From NCBI GenBank assembly GCA_020723405.1, contig DYIY01000016.1:1-64000 (forward strand): a DNA stretch of 64,000 nucleotides, read 5' to 3'. Below, in pieces: positions 1-11,400 of this stretch. This stretch comes from Thiobacillus denitrificans. Its GTDB lineage: Bacteria; Pseudomonadota; Gammaproteobacteria; Burkholderiales; Thiobacillaceae. Position numbers and translations under genes: made by a program. Position 1 is the first letter of the stretch; each line of letters starts with the position of its first letter. Under the pieces are notes generated by a model that searched no databases, was not told the origin of the DNA, and saw only the letters and a program-made list of their open reading frames with translations.

Positions 1-59
1 CTCGAACCAGGGACCTGCGGATTAACAGTCCGTCGCTCTACCGACTGAGCTATCGGGGA
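1..59 (-). tRNA. tRNA-Asn (GTT), 3' end cut off by window edge
   Basis: Read on the minus strand, the sequence starts TCCCCGATAGCTCAG, has a D-arm with GGTAGAGC, and an anticodon loop CTGTTAA whose centre GTT decodes asparagine. The T-arm GGTTCGAG is reached at the window edge, so the acceptor 3' side is missing. It lies just downstream of the aminotransferase gene on the same strand. Confidence 0.95.
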
Positions 60-112
60 ATCGAGAGGCCGCGATCATACGGGGGACGCGGTCTCCGGTC
101 AATAAGGACGGC

Positions 113-1303
<1,191 letters not shown>

Positions 1304-1388
1304 GGGAATACCTTTAGGGTAAGACTGGCGACAGACCAGGGCGCCGCCAGCATAGAATGGGCTGAAATTTTGCGCGCGGGATTTTAAC

Positions 1389-3407
1389 TTGCCTGTCACT
1401 TTCCCCAATAGTCCTTTTGCATTGCATCAACCCTTTCCTCCCGCCGGGGACCAGCCCGTGGCGATCCAGCAACTGGTGGAGGGGGTGGAGGCGGGCCTGC
1501 GTTTTCAAACCCTGCTGGGGGTGACCGGCTCCGGCAAGACCTACACCATGGCCAACGTCATCGCCCGGCTGGGCCGGCCGGCCTTCGTCATGGCGCCCAA
1601 CAAGACCCTGGCGGCCCAGCTCTACGCCGAGTTCCGGGAGTTCTTCCCGGACAACGCCGTGGAGTATTTCGTTTCCTATTACGACTATTACCAGCCGGAG
1701 GCCTACGTGCCCTCCCGGGATCTCTTCATCGAGAAGGATTCCAGCATCAACGAGCACATCGAGCAGATGCGCCTGTCCGCCACCAAGGCTTTGCTGGAAC
1801 GGGAGGACTGCGTCATCGTGGCCACCGTGTCGGCCATCTACGGCATCGGCGACCCGGTGGACTACCACGGCATGATCCTGCATCTGCGGGTGGGGGAGCG
1901 TCTGGACCAGCGGGCCATCCTGCGCCGGCTCACCGAGATGCAGTACACCCGCAACGAGATGGAGTTCAAGCGGGGGGTGTTCCGGGTGAAGGGGGACGTG
2001 ATCGACATCTTTCCGGCGGAAAGCGCCGAGACGGCGGTGCGGGTGTCCCTGTTCGACGACGAGGTGGACGGCCTGTCCCTGTTCGACCCCCTCACCGGCC
2101 AGGTGCTGCACAAGGCCACCCGCTTCACGGTGTATCCCTCCAGCCACTATGTCACCCCCCGGGACGTGGTGCTCAACGCGGTGGAGAACATCAAGGTGGA
2201 ACTGGCCGACCGGCTGGAATTCTTCCAGCAGAACAACAAGCTGGTGGAAGCCCAGCGCATCGAGCAGCGCACCCGTTTCGACCTGGAGATGCTGGCGGAA
2301 CTGGGCTTCTGCAAGGGCATCGAGAACTACTCCCGGCATCTGTCCGGGCGCAATCCCGGGGAACCGCCCCCCACCCTCATCGACTACCTGCCGCCCAATG
2401 CGGTGATGTTCATCGACGAGTCCCACGTCACCGTGCCCCAGGTGGGGGGCATGTTCAAGGGCGACCGGGCGCGCAAGGAAAACCTGGTGGACTACGGTTT
2501 CCGCCTGCCCTCGGCCCTGGACAACCGGCCCCTGCGCTTCGACGAGTTCGAAAAGGTGATGCGCCAGACGGTGTTCGTCTCCGCCACCCCGGGGCCCTAC
2601 GAAGTGCAGCACCAGCAGAAGGTGGTGGAACAGGTGGTACGGCCCACGGGCCTGGTGGATCCGGAGGTGATCATCCGCCCGGTGACCACCCAGGTGGATG
2701 ACCTCATGTCCGAGATCACTCTGCGTACGGCCAAGAACGAGCGGGTCATGGTCACCACCCTGACCAAGCGCATGGCCGAACAGCTCACCGAGTATCTGGC
2801 CGACCACGGCATCAAGGTGCGCTACCTGCACTCGGACATCGACACGGTGGAGCGGGTGGAGATCATCCGGGATCTGCGTCTGGGCGTTTTCGATGTGCTA
2901 ATCGGCATTAACTTGTTACGGGAAGGCCTTGATATACCAGAGGTTTCATTGGTGGCCATTCTCGATGCCGACAAGGAAGGCTTCCTTCGTTCCGAGCGTT
3001 CCCTGATCCAGACCATCGGCCGGGCCGCCCGCCACCTGAACGGCACGGCCATCCTCTATGCCGACCGGATCACCGATTCCATGCGCCGGGCCATCGACGA
3101 AACCGAGCGGCGGCGGACCAAGCAGACCCGCTTCAACGTGGAACAGGGCATCGTTCCCGTGGGGGTGAAGAAGCGCATCAAGGACATCATCGACGGCGTC
3201 TATGACGCCGAAGGGGCCCAGAAGGAACTCCAGGCGGCCCAGGGCCGGGCCCGTTACGAAGCCATGAGCGAGAAGGAACTGGCGAAGCAGATCAAACGCC
3301 TGGAGAAAGACATGCTGGCTGCAGCCAAGAACCTGGAGTTCGAAAAGGCGGCCCAGTTGCGGGATCAGATGCATGAACTGAAAAAGCAGGTATTCGGCGT
3401 GGAATGA
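1389..3407 (+). CDS. uvrB: Excinuclease ABC subunit B
   Basis: This is the DNA damage-verification subunit of UvrABC nucleotide excision repair. At 672 residues it has the usual length. The Walker A motif is [10 protein letters not shown] (about residue 50), the beta-hairpin region contains [12 protein letters not shown], and the helicase motif VI region is QTIGRAARH. The C-terminal UvrB/UvrC (UVR) motif, which binds UvrC, lies around [21 protein letters not shown]-like sequence in the last 40 residues. The start is TTG, with little Shine-Dalgarno sequence in front. The short divergent region to aspC (1304-1388) shows no convincing LexA box (CTGT-N8-ACAG). Confidence 0.98.
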   Translation: MPVTFPNSPFALHQPFPPAGDQPVAIQQLVEGVEAGLRFQTLLGVTGSGKTYTMANVIARLGRPAFVMAPNKTLAAQLYAEFREFFPDNAVEYFVSYYDYYQPEAYVPSRDLFIEKDSSINEHIEQMRLSATKALLEREDCVIVATVSAIYGIGDPVDYHGMILHLRVGERLDQRAILRRLTEMQYTRNEMEFKRGVFRVKGDVIDIFPAESAETAVRVSLFDDEVDGLSLFDPLTGQVLHKATRFTVYPSSHYVTPRDVVLNAVENIKVELADRLEFFQQNNKLVEAQRIEQRTRFDLEMLAELGFCKGIENYSRHLSGRNPGEPPPTLIDYLPPNAVMFIDESHVTVPQVGGMFKGDRARKENLVDYGFRLPSALDNRPLRFDEFEKVMRQTVFVSATPGPYEVQHQQKVVEQVVRPTGLVDPEVIIRPVTTQVDDLMSEITLRTAKNERVMVTTLTKRMAEQLTEYLADHGIKVRYLHSDIDTVERVEIIRDLRLGVFDVLIGINLLREGLDIPEVSLVAILDADKEGFLRSERSLIQTIGRAARHLNGTAILYADRITDSMRRAIDETERRRTKQTRFNVEQGIVPVGVKKRIKDIIDGVYDAEGAQKELQAAQGRARYEAMSEKELAKQIKRLEKDMLAAAKNLEFEKAAQLRDQMHELKKQVFGVE

Positions 3408-3422
3408 GCCGCAAATTGGCCA

Positions 3423-3449
3423 TTCAGTCCGGCGGGATGCTGCCGATAA
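3423..3449 (+). promoter_or_regulatory. Candidate sigma-28 (FliA) promoter
   Basis: TTCAGTCC (3423-3430), then exactly 11 bases, then GCCGATAA (3442-3449). The enterobacterial FliA consensus is TAAAGTTT-N11-GCCGATAA, so the -10 matches 8/8 and the -35 matches 4/8 at ideal spacing. It lies 43 bases upstream of the REC-TPR gene. Activity is inferred. Confidence 0.55.
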
Positions 3450-3492
3450 CCAGACAGTATTCCGACATGAAGGCACAACCTGGAGGACACGC

Positions 3493-5154
3493 ATGTCCCT
3501 GAAGGCCATCAAGGGCGACGAGCATACGATCAACTACGGCACCCTGCGAGCCCTGGTGGTGGACGACTATCCGGGCATGCGCAGTGCCCTGAAGCTGACC
3601 CTGTCCAACTTCGGCATCTCCCGCATCGATCTGGCCGGCAGCGCGGCCGAAGTGATCTTCAAGGTGGGCAACAACCACTATGACCTGATCCTCTGCGACT
3701 TCAACCTGGGAGAAGGCCGTGACGGCCAGCAATTGCTGGAGGAACTGCGGCATCGGGGCCTCATCAAGCTGGAGACCGTGTTCGTCATGGTCACCGCCGA
3801 GTCGGTCTACGAGAAGGTGGTGGCCACGGCGGAACTGGCGCCCGACGACTACATGATCAAGCCCTTCAGTGCCGAGGTCATGCGCAACCGGCTGGAAACC
3901 ATCCTGATGCGCAAGCTGGCCTTCGCCAAGGTCTACCAGCATTTCGAGGCCCATGAGTTGGATCTGGCCCTGTTGGCCTGCGATGCCTTGATCCGCGACT
4001 ATCCCCGCTATCTGGTTGATGCCCTGCGTTTCAAGGGCGAAGTGCTCAATACCATGGGCCGTTTCGACGAGGCGGAAGCCCTGTATCGTCAGGTCATCAG
4101 CCTGCGCGCCATTCCCTGGGCCCGGCTGGGCCTGGCCAAGGCCCTGCACCATCAGAAGAAGGATGAGGAAGCCGAAGAACTGCTCCACGACGTGATGGAG
4201 AAGACCCCGGAAATGGTGTCGGCCTACGATCTCCTGGCCGAGGTCCGTCTGAACCAGAACGACAGCGCGGGGGCCCAGGAGGCCTTGCTCAAGGGCGTGT
4301 CCATTTCCGCCAAGACCGTGCGCCGACAGCAGAAATTGGGCGACATCGCCCACGAACGGGGTGACCTGGACATTGCCCGCAACGCCTATTCCGCCGTGTT
4401 GGAAAAGGGCCAGCATTCGGTTTTCGTCTCTCCCGCCGACTTCGGCAACCTATGTCGGGTACAGGTGGACCAGGGCGACGTGGGCGCGGCCATGGACACC
4501 CTCAAGAGAAACCGCTCCCTGCTGGGCTCCAGTCCCGAGGGGCAACTGGTGTCCGCCGTGGTGCAAAGCCTGGCCCACACCAAAGCCGGCAAGCCCGAGG
4601 AGGCCAAGAAGGCTCTGGAGGAAGCCAATCGTCTGCGCCGGGGCGTGCAACGCATCGACGAGCGGATCATGCTGGACATGGCTGGCGCCTTCATGACCCA
4701 CGGCCAACATGCCGAAGCCGACGCCATCGTCAGCGAGGTGGCGCGCAATGCCCACGACAGCGAGACCCTGCTGGCCAAGGCGCGCAAGCTCTATGAAGAG
4801 TCGGGCCGGGGCGAGGCGGGCAACAAGGTGCTCAGCGAGGCCACCGCCGACGTGCGCAAACTCAACAACGACAGCGTGATCCTGGCCCACAAGGGCGACT
4901 ACAAGGGGGCTTCGGAAAAGCTCCTCACCGCTTGTCGGGTGGCACCCTTCAACACCCGCATCCTGATGAACACCATCTGGGTGCTCATCAAGCGGCTCCA
5001 TTCCGACGGTATGGACCACGAACTCCTGGATGAGGCCATCCGGCTTCTGGGAGAAGTGGAGAAGCAATCTCCCGGCCATGCCCGCCTGGTTGACCTGAAG
5101 AGCAAACTGAGGGACGTGGAACATCATTTCGGCATCCGCAGGAAGGCACCATGA
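3493..5154 (+). CDS. Response regulator with N-terminal receiver and TPR repeats
   Basis: Residues 15-140 form a CheY-like receiver: acidic pair VVDD, phospho-acceptor Asp69 in LILCDFNLG, Thr in VMVTAES and Lys in MIKPF. The remaining 400 residues are helical tetratricopeptide-type repeats, for example WARLGLAKALHHQKKDEEAEE and related units, and there is no DNA-binding domain. Output is therefore probably protein-protein interaction. The ATG is preceded by CCTGGAGGACACGC, a good ribosome site. The stop overlaps the ATG of the next gene, a small histidine kinase, by four bases (ATGA), so the two look like a coupled pair. A sigma-28-like promoter lies upstream, suggesting a motility link. The partner protein is unknown. 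Confidence 0.9.
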   Translation: MSLKAIKGDEHTINYGTLRALVVDDYPGMRSALKLTLSNFGISRIDLAGSAAEVIFKVGNNHYDLILCDFNLGEGRDGQQLLEELRHRGLIKLETVFVMVTAESVYEKVVATAELAPDDYMIKPFSAEVMRNRLETILMRKLAFAKVYQHFEAHELDLALLACDALIRDYPRYLVDALRFKGEVLNTMGRFDEAEALYRQVISLRAIPWARLGLAKALHHQKKDEEAEELLHDVMEKTPEMVSAYDLLAEVRLNQNDSAGAQEALLKGVSISAKTVRRQQKLGDIAHERGDLDIARNAYSAVLEKGQHSVFVSPADFGNLCRVQVDQGDVGAAMDTLKRNRSLLGSSPEGQLVSAVVQSLAHTKAGKPEEAKKALEEANRLRRGVQRIDERIMLDMAGAFMTHGQHAEADAIVSEVARNAHDSETLLAKARKLYEESGRGEAGNKVLSEATADVRKLNNDSVILAHKGDYKGASEKLLTACRVAPFNTRILMNTIWVLIKRLHSDGMDHELLDEAIRLLGEVEKQSPGHARLVDLKSKLRDVEHHFGIRRKAP

Positions 5155-5804
5155 AATTCGACAACCTGGACCTTTATGCCGCTCTCATGCATGAACTCAA
5201 GAACAACCTGGGCCTGCTCATCATGACCCTGGACACCATCCCGGTGCAGGGGCATCCGGACCACGACCAGCCCCTGGACGAGGCCCGGCTGCTTTCCCAG
5301 CGCAGCGTGGAAAGACTGCAACAGGCCCTGCTCATCTACAAAGCCGACAGTGGTGAACTGCATCCGGTGGTGGATGCCTATGCACCGGTGGAAATGCTCC
5401 GGGAATTACGGGATACCGCCCAATCCCTGGCCCGGGACCGGCTCCATGTGGATACCCTGGTGGGCGATCAGGTGCCCACCTTGTGGTTCTTTGACCGCAG
5501 TCTGGTGGAGATGGCCCTGATCAACGCCATCCACAATTCCCTCGCCCATTCGCGTTCCCGGCTGCGCATCGAGGCCGACATGGTGGACGGCTGCCTGGCC
5601 TATACGGTGCGCGACGATTCAGCCGGCTATCCGGACCACATCCTGGCCTACGGCAGCGGCGGCAGCGGCCACGGCTCGGCGGGTACCGGCCTGGGCCTGC
5701 GCTTTGCCCGGCTGATCGCCGAGGCCCACGACAACAATGGCCGGCACGGGGAACTGCGGCTGTTCAACGAAGAAGGCGCGGTATTCCGTTTCCTGCTGCC
5801 CTGA
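5151..5804 (+). CDS. Minimal cytoplasmic sensor histidine kinase
   Basis: This 217-residue protein has no membrane segment or sensory domain. An H-box-like segment AALMHELKNNLGLL (His14) lies at the very N-terminus. It is followed by a helical dimerisation region and a HATPase domain: N-box region MALINAIHNSLAHS, a G1-like segment VRDDSAGYP and a G2 box GTGLGLRFARLIAE. It overlaps the upstream REC-TPR gene by ATGA and is thus its likely cognate kinase. Lacking its own sensor, it must take its signal from another protein, perhaps through the TPR partner. The H-box is not canonical (HELKNN rather than HELRTP), so a phosphatase role or pseudo-kinase is possible. Confidence 0.8.
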   Translation: MKFDNLDLYAALMHELKNNLGLLIMTLDTIPVQGHPDHDQPLDEARLLSQRSVERLQQALLIYKADSGELHPVVDAYAPVEMLRELRDTAQSLARDRLHVDTLVGDQVPTLWFFDRSLVEMALINAIHNSLAHSRSRLRIEADMVDGCLAYTVRDDSAGYPDHILAYGSGGSGHGSAGTGLGLRFARLIAEAHDNNGRHGELRLFNEEGAVFRFLLP

Positions 5805-5889
5805 AGGAAAATACCCAGGTCTGCCCCGAGAAGGCAGGCTTGAGGACAAGGCGGGACCACCCGCCCCCGCGACGTTTTCTGAAGCCACT

Positions 5890-6372
5890 ATGAAACCACC
5901 CAGTATCCAGCCCGCCGTGCTCATGGTCTGCATGGGCAATATCTGTCGTTCCCCCACCGCCGAAGGCGTTTTCCGCCACATGCTCGAAGAGGCCGGCATG
6001 AGCAAGCGGGTGCGCCTGGATTCCGCCGGCACCCACGCCTATCACGTCGGCTCGCCTCCGGACCCCCGGGCCCGGGATGCGGCCCAGCGGCGGGGCTACG
6101 ATCTCTCTGATCTGCGCGGTCGGCAGGTCTCCGACGCGGATTTCGAGGATTTCGACTACATCCTGGCCATGGACCGGGAAAACCTGGCGGGCCTGCTGCG
6201 CCGCTGCCCCGAACAGCACAAGCACAAGGTGCGGCTTTTCCTGTCGTTCAGCCGGCGCTACCCGAACCTGGAAGTGCCGGATCCCTACTACGGCGGTCGC
6301 CAGGGCTTTGACCAGGTGCTGGACATGGTGGAAGACGCCGCCCGGGGTCTGCTGGAAACCCTGCGCCGCTAA
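5890..6372 (+). CDS. Low-molecular-weight protein-tyrosine phosphatase
   Basis: The catalytic P-loop C-x5-R is seen as VCMGNICRSP (Cys14, Arg20). The general-acid segment DPYYGG is near the C-terminus, and the 160-residue length is normal. These cytoplasmic enzymes dephosphorylate phosphotyrosine, in bacteria often on tyrosine kinases of polysaccharide export. No such kinase is nearby, so the substrate is open. The frame is open farther upstream, but the ATG at 5890 gives the usual start a few residues before the P-loop strand. The gene ends three bases from the stop of the convergent ABC-F gene. Confidence 0.93.
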   Translation: MKPPSIQPAVLMVCMGNICRSPTAEGVFRHMLEEAGMSKRVRLDSAGTHAYHVGSPPDPRARDAAQRRGYDLSDLRGRQVSDADFEDFDYILAMDRENLAGLLRRCPEQHKHKVRLFLSFSRRYPNLEVPDPYYGGRQGFDQVLDMVEDAARGLLETLRR

Positions 6373-6375
6373 GCT

Positions 6376-8319
6376 TCAGTCCAGGGCTTCCAGGGCCGCC
6401 TGCTGATCCAGCCAGTCGGCTTCCAATTCCTCCAGTTCCTTCACCACCTTCGCTTGCTCGAAGAGTTGCTGCTTGAGGTTTTCCCGGTTTTTGTCGGCAT
6501 AGGCGTCGGGCGCGGCCAGCAGGCTTTCCAATTCAGCTTTTCGGGTTTCCAGGCGGGCCATGAGCTCTTCCAGCCGCTGGATGCGCGCCTCGATGGGCTT
6601 GCGCCGGGTCGCCAGGCGTTGCCGTGCCTCGGCTTCCAGGCGCTTCTGTTCCTTGCGGTCGGCGGCCGTTTCCCGGGCCGCCGGGGGCAATTCGGCGGGG
6701 GCTTCCCTGGCGGGGGCGGGCTGGGCCAGCTTGGTGCGGAACAGCCAGTCCCGGTAGTCGTCCAGATCCCCGTCAAATGCCTTCAGGCTGCCGTCGGCGA
6801 CGATGAGGAATTCATCGGTGGTGGCCCGCAGCAGGTGCCGGTCGTGGGACACCAGCACCAGGGTGCCCTCGAACTGGGCCAGGGCCACGGTGAGGGCTTC
6901 CCGGGTTTCCAGGTCCAGGTGGTTGGTGGGTTCGTCCAGCAGCAGCAGGTTGGGCCGCTGCCAGACGATGAGGGCCAGGGCCAGGCGGGCCTTCTCGCCG
7001 CCGGAGAAGGGGGCGATGACGCTGCTGGCCATGTCCCCGGTGAAATTGAAGCTGCCCAGGAAATTGCGCAGTTCCTGTTCCCGCACCGTGGGCGCCAGCC
7101 GGCTCAGGTGCCACAGGGGGGATTGATCGTGGCGCAGCATGTCCAGTTGGTGCTGGGCGAAGTAGCCGATGGCCAGTCCTTTGCCCAGGGTCACCGTGCC
7201 CGACAGGGGCGGCAGGTCCCCCACCAGGGTCTTGATGAGAGTGGATTTGCCGGCGCCGTTGACCCCCAGCAGGCCGATGCGCTGGCCGGCCTGGAGGGTG
7301 AGGGTGAGGCCCGAGAGGACGCGTTTTTCCCCCTCCCCCGTCGTTGGAGGGGGATAGCCGGCGGCCACCTCATCCAGCACCAGCAAGGGGTTGGGCGCCC
7401 GGTCCGGCTCCCGGAACTCGAAGCTGAAAGCGGCGGCGGCGTGGATGGGGGCCAGCTCCTCCATCTTCTCCAGCATTTTCATCCGGCTCTGGGCCTGCTT
7501 GGCCTTGGAGGCCTTGGCCTTGAAGCGGTCGATGAAGGATTGCAGGTGGTCCCGCTCCCGGCTCTGCTTTTCGTAGGCCGCCTGGGACAGGGCCAGGTTC
7601 ACCGCCCGCTGGGTTTCGAAGCTGGAGTAGTTGCCGCCGTAGCGCTTGAGCTTCTTCTGGTCGATGTGGGCGATGACGTTGACCACCCCGTCGAGGAAAT
7701 CCCGGTCGTGGGAGATGACGATGAGGGTGCCCCGGTAGCGCTTGAGCCAGTCTTCCAGCCAGAGGATGGCGTCCAGGTCCAGGTGGTTGGTGGGCTCGTC
7801 CAGCAACAGCAGGTCCGAGGGGCACATGAGGGCCTGGGCCAGGTTGAGGCGCATGCGCCAGCCACCGGAAAAGCTGGCCACCGGCTGGTCCATCTGGTCC
7901 CGGGAAAAGCCCAGGCCGGCCAGCAGTTGTTCTGTGCGGGCCCGGGCCGTGTAGGCGTCGGCATCCTGAAGCGCGGCATGGAGTTCGCCGATGCGATGGC
8001 CGTCGTGGGCCGCTTCGGCGTCCACCAGTTCCTGCTCCAGGCGGCGCAGGGTGGTGTCTCCGTCCAGGGCATAGTCGGCGGCACTGCGTTCCAGGGCCGG
8101 GGTTTCCTGGGCCACGTGGGCCACCCGCCAAGCCACCGGGAAATCCGCATCGCCGCCATCGGCGTGGAGTTCCCCGCGCAGCAGGGCGAACAGGCTGGAC
8201 TTGCCCGAGCCGTTGGCACCGATGAGGCCCACCCGCTCCCCCGGGTTGAGGCTCAGGTCGGCTTGTTCCAGCAAGGGCTTGGTGCCGCGGATCAGGGTGA
8301 GTTTCTGCAGGCGGATCAT
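6376..8319 (-). CDS. ABC-F family ATPase, YheS/Uup-like
   Basis: Two ATP-binding cassettes lie on one chain with no membrane domain, typical of ribosome-associated ABC-F proteins. The first has Walker A GANGSGKSS (about residue 35), signature FSGGWRMRL and LLLDEPTNHLD. The second has Walker A GVNGAGKST, signature FSGGEKARLAL and again LLLDEPTNHLD. A charged coiled-coil tail covers the last 100 residues. The 647-residue length fits the YheS subgroup, which is thought to act on stalled or translating ribosomes. Just before the second cassette core an extra segment, PPPTTGEGE, is encoded by a perfect palindrome (see the repeat at 7328). The ATG at 8319 is the start. Confidence 0.93.
   Translation of the reverse strand: MIRLQKLTLIRGTKPLLEQADLSLNPGERVGLIGANGSGKSSLFALLRGELHADGGDADFPVAWRVAHVAQETPALERSAADYALDGDTTLRRLEQELVDAEAAHDGHRIGELHAALQDADAYTARARTEQLLAGLGFSRDQMDQPVASFSGGWRMRLNLAQALMCPSDLLLLDEPTNHLDLDAILWLEDWLKRYRGTLIVISHDRDFLDGVVNVIAHIDQKKLKRYGGNYSSFETQRAVNLALSQAAYEKQSRERDHLQSFIDRFKAKASKAKQAQSRMKMLEKMEELAPIHAAAAFSFEFREPDRAPNPLLVLDEVAAGYPPPTTGEGEKRVLSGLTLTLQAGQRIGLLGVNGAGKSTLIKTLVGDLPPLSGTVTLGKGLAIGYFAQHQLDMLRHDQSPLWHLSRLAPTVREQELRNFLGSFNFTGDMASSVIAPFSGGEKARLALALIVWQRPNLLLLDEPTNHLDLETREALTVALAQFEGTLVLVSHDRHLLRATTDEFLIVADGSLKAFDGDLDDYRDWLFRTKLAQPAPAREAPAELPPAARETAADRKEQKRLEAEARQRLATRRKPIEARIQRLEELMARLETRKAELESLLAAPDAYADKNRENLKQQLFEQAKVVKELEELEADWLDQQAALEALD
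7328..7354. repeat. Palindromic element inside the ABC-F coding sequence
   Basis: A perfect 9-base inverted repeat, TCCCCCTCC (7328-7336) and GGAGGGGGA (7346-7354), with a 9-base loop. It is 27 bases long, so it keeps the reading frame. It encodes the proline/glycine-rich PPPTTGEGE between the AGY strand and the KRVLSGL strand of cassette 2, where my recollection of E. coli YheS has only a short turn. Confidence 0.7.
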
Positions 8320-8338
8320 GGCTCTACCGCCGTGGCGG

Positions 8339-8421
8339 AAAAAGGGGGGTCAGGGGGGATTTGCAGGGTCGGGAAGGCGCGGGTTTTAAATCCCCCCCGC
8401 CCCCCCTTTTCCAAAGGGGGG
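8339..8421. repeat. Intergenic G-tract/C-tract inverted repeat element
   Basis: The left arm (8340-8362) reads AAAAGGGGGGTCAGGGGGGATTT. The right arm (8388-8410) is its near-perfect complement with C7 and C7 tracts ending CTTTT. A further AAAGGGGGG (8413-8421) can pair with the same C-rich arm through a two-base loop, giving alternative hairpins. It lies between the SNF2 helicase stop and the ABC-F start, both leftward, so it may terminate or attenuate read-through. I see no gene here. Confidence 0.75.
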
Positions 8422-8445
8422 AGCAGGTGGTTCTGGTACTCGCGT

Positions 8446-11400
8446 TCACGGCAGGGGCGCCAGCAGGGCCGCCAGGTCGGATTCGCCGAACTTGACCTCC
8501 CCCTGGTGGTCTTCGGCCAGAATGCCGGCGGCCAGTTCGGCCTTGCGTTCCTGGAGGGCCAGTATCTTCTCTTCGATGCTGCCGGCCACGATGAGCTTGT
8601 AGACGAACACCGGCTTGGTCTGGCCCAGGCGGTGGGCCCGGTCGGTGGCCTGGTTCTCCACGGCGGGGTTCCACCAGGGGTCGTAGTGGATGACGGTGTC
8701 GGCAGCGGTCAGGTTGAGGCCCATGCCCCCGGCCTTCAGGCTGATGAGGAAGATGGGCACTTCGCCGGCCTGGAAGCGGCGGATGGGGGTTTCCCGGTCC
8801 ACCGTGTCGCCGGTGAGGAGGAGGTAGGTCAGGCCGGCCTGGTCCAGTTCCTTGCGGATGAGGTCCAGCATGGAGGTGAACTGGGAGAAGAGAAGGATGC
8901 GCCGGCCTTCTTCCACCATTTCCGGCAGCAGGTCCATGAGCAGGTCCAGCTTGGCCCGCTCCTTTACGCTGCGGGCCGTCTCGGACTTGAGCAGACGGGG
9001 GTCGCAGCAGACCTGGCGAAGCTTGAGCAGGGCGTCCAGGATGACGATCTGGCTGCGCTGGAAACCCAGATCGGCGATGGCTTCCCGAACCCGGGCATCC
9101 ATGGCGCTGCGTACCGTTTCGTAGAGGTCCCGCTGGCCGCCTTCCAATTCCACCGTGCGCAGGATGAGGGTCTTGGGGGGCAGTTCCCGGGCGACTTCCT
9201 CCTTGCGCCGGCGCAGGATGAAGGGGCGCAGGCGGCGGGCCAGCAGGTCCCGGCGGCCCACGTCGCCATGCTTCTCGATGGGGTTGCGCCAGATGCGGGT
9301 GAAGCTCTTGTTGTCGCCCAGAAAACCGGGCAGGAGGAAGTCGAACTGGGCCCACAGTTCCCCCAGGTGGTTTTCCAGGGGCGTGCCGGTGAGGCACAGG
9401 CGATGCCGGGCGCGGAGCTTCCGTACCACCTGGGCGGCCTGGCTGCCGGCGTTCTTCACCGTCTGGGCCTCGTCCAGGATGAGCATGTGGTATTCCTGCT
9501 TTTCCAATATCTCGTGGTCCCGCCAAAGCAGGGGGTAGGTGGTCAGGGCCACGTCATGGTCGGCCAGGCGTTCGAACTGGCCGTGGCGTTCCTTGCCGTG
9601 CAGGGACAGCACCTTCAGACCCGGAGCGAAACGGGCGGCCTCGTGCTTCCAGTTGAAGATGAGGGAGGTGGGAAGTACCACCAGGGCCGGCTTGTCGAGA
9701 CGGCCAGCCGCCTTTTCGGTGAGCAGGTGGGCCAGGGTCTGGGCCGTCTTGCCCAGGCCCATGTCGTCGGCCAGGATGCCGGAAAGGTCCTGTTCCCGCA
9801 GGTATTGCAGCCAGGCCAGGCCTTCCTGCTGATAGGGGCGCAGTTCCAGGGCGAAGCCCTCGGGGGTGGCCACGGCTTTCACTCCATGGCTGTGCAGCAG
9901 GCGCTCTGCCAGTTGCCGGACGGCGTCCAGACCGCGGAACTGCCAGCGGCCCAGATCGGCCAGTTCCGCCAGGCGGGGGGCGTCCAGGCGGGCCACGCGC
10001 AGGCTGCCGTCGTGGCCGATCCCCCCCTCGAACAGGTCGATGAGGGTCCGGGCCACGGGCTTCAGGCGTTCGGCAGGCAGGCGGATGCGCCGCCCGTCGG
10101 GCCCGTCCAGGGCCACCCAGGCCTTGTCCGGGATGGCTTCCACGGATTTGGCGTCCAGCCAGCGGGGCTCCCGGCTGAACAGACCGGCCAGCAGGGGCGC
10201 CAGGGCCAGGCGGCGGCCGTCCACCACGATGCCCATGCTCAGGTCGAACCAGCCGGGGGCCGATTCGGCCACTTCGGCGTGCCATTCCTCCACGTCCAGG
10301 TAGTCGTGGCGGAAATCGGCGGGCAGTTCCACTTCCCAGCCGGCGGCTTTGAGGGCGGGCAGGGTGTCGGCCATGAAGTCTTCCCAGGCGGCTTCACAGG
10401 CCAGGCCGTAGCAGGGCCGGGGCAGGGGGCGGCCGGCGTAGACGGCGTGGCTGGGAATGGGGGTGAAGCCCATCTGGAGCAGGGATTTGAGCAGGGCGGT
10501 TTCGTGCTGGGAATCCCGTTTCAAGCGCACCGTCTCTCCGTTCTCCAGGGTCAGGAAATCCCGTTTGTCATCACAGGCCAGGCGCTGGTCGGCGAATTGG
10601 AAAAATGGCACGGCGAAGTCGAACTGGCGCCGTTCCCAGGTGTCGCTGTAGTCCCGATAACCGGCCAGGCCGAAGATGGGCACCGTGGCAACTTGCAACA
10701 AGGGGCGGGCGGGGGCATCGATGACGCGCAGGCTCTCGCTGTGGCCGGTGGGGGAGGGCAGCTCCGGGGCGATCTCCGCCAGGGTGGCGGCCAACACCTG
10801 GGCCTCGGCATGGGACAGGGATGGCCCGGTGAGCAGTTGCCGAAGCAAAGGCGCAGGCACGTTGAGAGCGAGGGGGCCGGCTTCACCGGCCACGGCATCC
10901 AGGTACCAGGGAGGGTCCAGGGGGACGGTGCGGGCCGCTTCGGGCTGGCTCACCATACGGGCGTGCATGCGACCCAGAGCGTCCTGGCGCCAAGCCAGGC
11001 TGGCCCCGCGCTCGGCACCCAGGCGCCAGGGCAGACGGGAATCCCGGTCCATGAGCCAGCGGCCGCAGGCCAGCAGCTTGCGCAGCACTTCATCACCGGT
11101 GCGCGGATCCAGCGGCAGGGCATCGCTGTACAGGTGGCGGTGCCGGGGTGACCAGAGCAGGCGCAGAATGGCCAGGTCGTCCTCATCGACGAACTGGGGC
11201 GGGTTCACCAGGGCCCGTTCCACACCGGTCCAACCCTGGAGTGCCCCACTGGGCCGGCCCAGGGCATCGGTGCGGGCCTTGACGCACTTGACCCGGTATT
11301 CATTGCGCCCGTCCGGGCCGGAAAGCAGGTAGAAAAGGCGGGAGGACGGCGTGGCCTTGGCCTTTCTGCCCGATTTGGGCGTGTCGGCCAGACGGCGCAG

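Noticed and set aside
1304-1388. LexA (SOS) box in front of uvrB
   Set aside because: No CTGT-N8-ACAG-like dyad is found in the divergent region; CTGGCGACAG is too short.
6454-11151. Very long open frame on the plus strand opposite the ABC-F and SNF2 genes
   Set aside because: It is the complement of two clear protein genes in GC-rich DNA. Its product is Gln/Gly/Val-rich with no domain, and it runs through the intergenic repeat.
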